Positions 49,630-49,709 of a stretch of DNA of 49,709 nt are shown here, in pieces (the stretch's first letter is position 1; each line of letters opens with the position of its first letter). Source of the DNA: Cytobacillus sp. IB215665 (GTDB lineage: Bacteria; Bacillota; Bacilli; Bacillales; SM2101); NCBI RefSeq assembly GCF_033963835.1, contig NZ_JAXBME010000025.1:1-49709 (forward strand), in the 5' to 3' direction. The notes under the pieces were generated by a model, which worked only from the letters and a program-made list of their open reading frames with translations, made no database searches and was not told the origin of the DNA. The position numbers and the translations under genes were made by a program.

Positions 49630-49709
49630 ATGAAAATAGACAAGAGTAAAGTAAGTGATTTAGTGTTCGATTTCATCTTATATGCTATTGGAACCGGTCC
49701 TGCAATTGC
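49630..49709 (+). CDS. N-terminus of an unknown protein, cut by the window edge
   Basis: ATG 49630 behind AGAGGAGG. MKIDKSKVSDLVFDFILYAI then GTGPAI, possibly the start of a membrane segment. Confidence 0.55.
   Translation, partial: MKIDKSKVSDLVFDFILYAIGTGPAI

Overview
The window is AT-rich DNA with strong AGGAGG-type ribosome binding sites and frequent TTG/GTG starts. It is dense in Bacillus-type genes: LytTR, TetR, a rifampin-phosphotransferase-like enzyme, an erythromycin-esterase-like lipoprotein and a class III lanthipeptide synthetase. It also carries a conjugative coupling ATPase, SSB, a RecT-family annealing protein, DNA methyltransferases, many small orphan genes and decayed mobile elements, and no chromosomal housekeeping genes. 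The best reading is a large conjugative plasmid (or similar element) of a Bacillaceae host. No relaxase, replication initiator, rRNA, tRNA or CRISPR array was recognised.

Layout. 0.2-1.9 kb: a group II intron truncated inside its reverse transcriptase and joined in frame to a TnpB fragment. 2.2-6.6 kb (minus strand): a compact class III lanthipeptide cluster made of a 33-aa precursor gene found by eye at 6464-6565, a three-domain LanKC synthetase and an MFS transporter. 6.8-8.6 kb: scrap zone with a frameshifted copy of plasmid genes found intact near 37-39 kb, an IS110-like remnant, a LexA DNA-binding domain without peptidase and a YVTN fragment. 8.6-9.7 kb: LytTR regulator plus membrane partner. 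10.0-15.9 kb: a transfer operon with a promoter, a leader terminator, small genes, a membrane subunit, a VirD4/TraG ATPase, a secreted acidic protein, an S1-domain protein and a wHTH-like protein. 16.2-21.0 kb: TetR-controlled phosphotransferase and MFS pump. 21.3-23.7 kb: two lipoproteins, an esterase homologue and a nuclease.

24.1-46.8 kb is a DNA-processing and anti-defence-like region. Two almost identical arrays of about four 60-bp repeats, 11,091 bp apart, each end in a sigma-A-like promoter. Each is followed by intrinsic terminator(s) and then an operon. The first operon encodes RecT, a CHC2 zinc protein, SSB and a Cas4/RecB-like nuclease. Downstream genes encode a DUF3150-like protein, a MoxR AAA+ ATPase and a VWA protein. 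This gene set recalls the bet-exo-ssb-cobS/cobT-like modules of SXT/R391 ICEs and IncA/C plasmids. The second array leads into orphan genes, a C5 cytosine methyltransferase, an N6-type methyltransferase (DUF6094-like) and an SNF2 helicase.

Two themes run through this region. First, many genes sit directly behind intrinsic terminators with little room for a promoter, which implies read-through control such as antitermination. Second, cargo genes (the C5 methyltransferase and a 134-aa orphan) have been inserted with duplication of neighbouring gene ends and leaders. 46.8-49.7 kb is a tail of small orphan genes, two of them broken.
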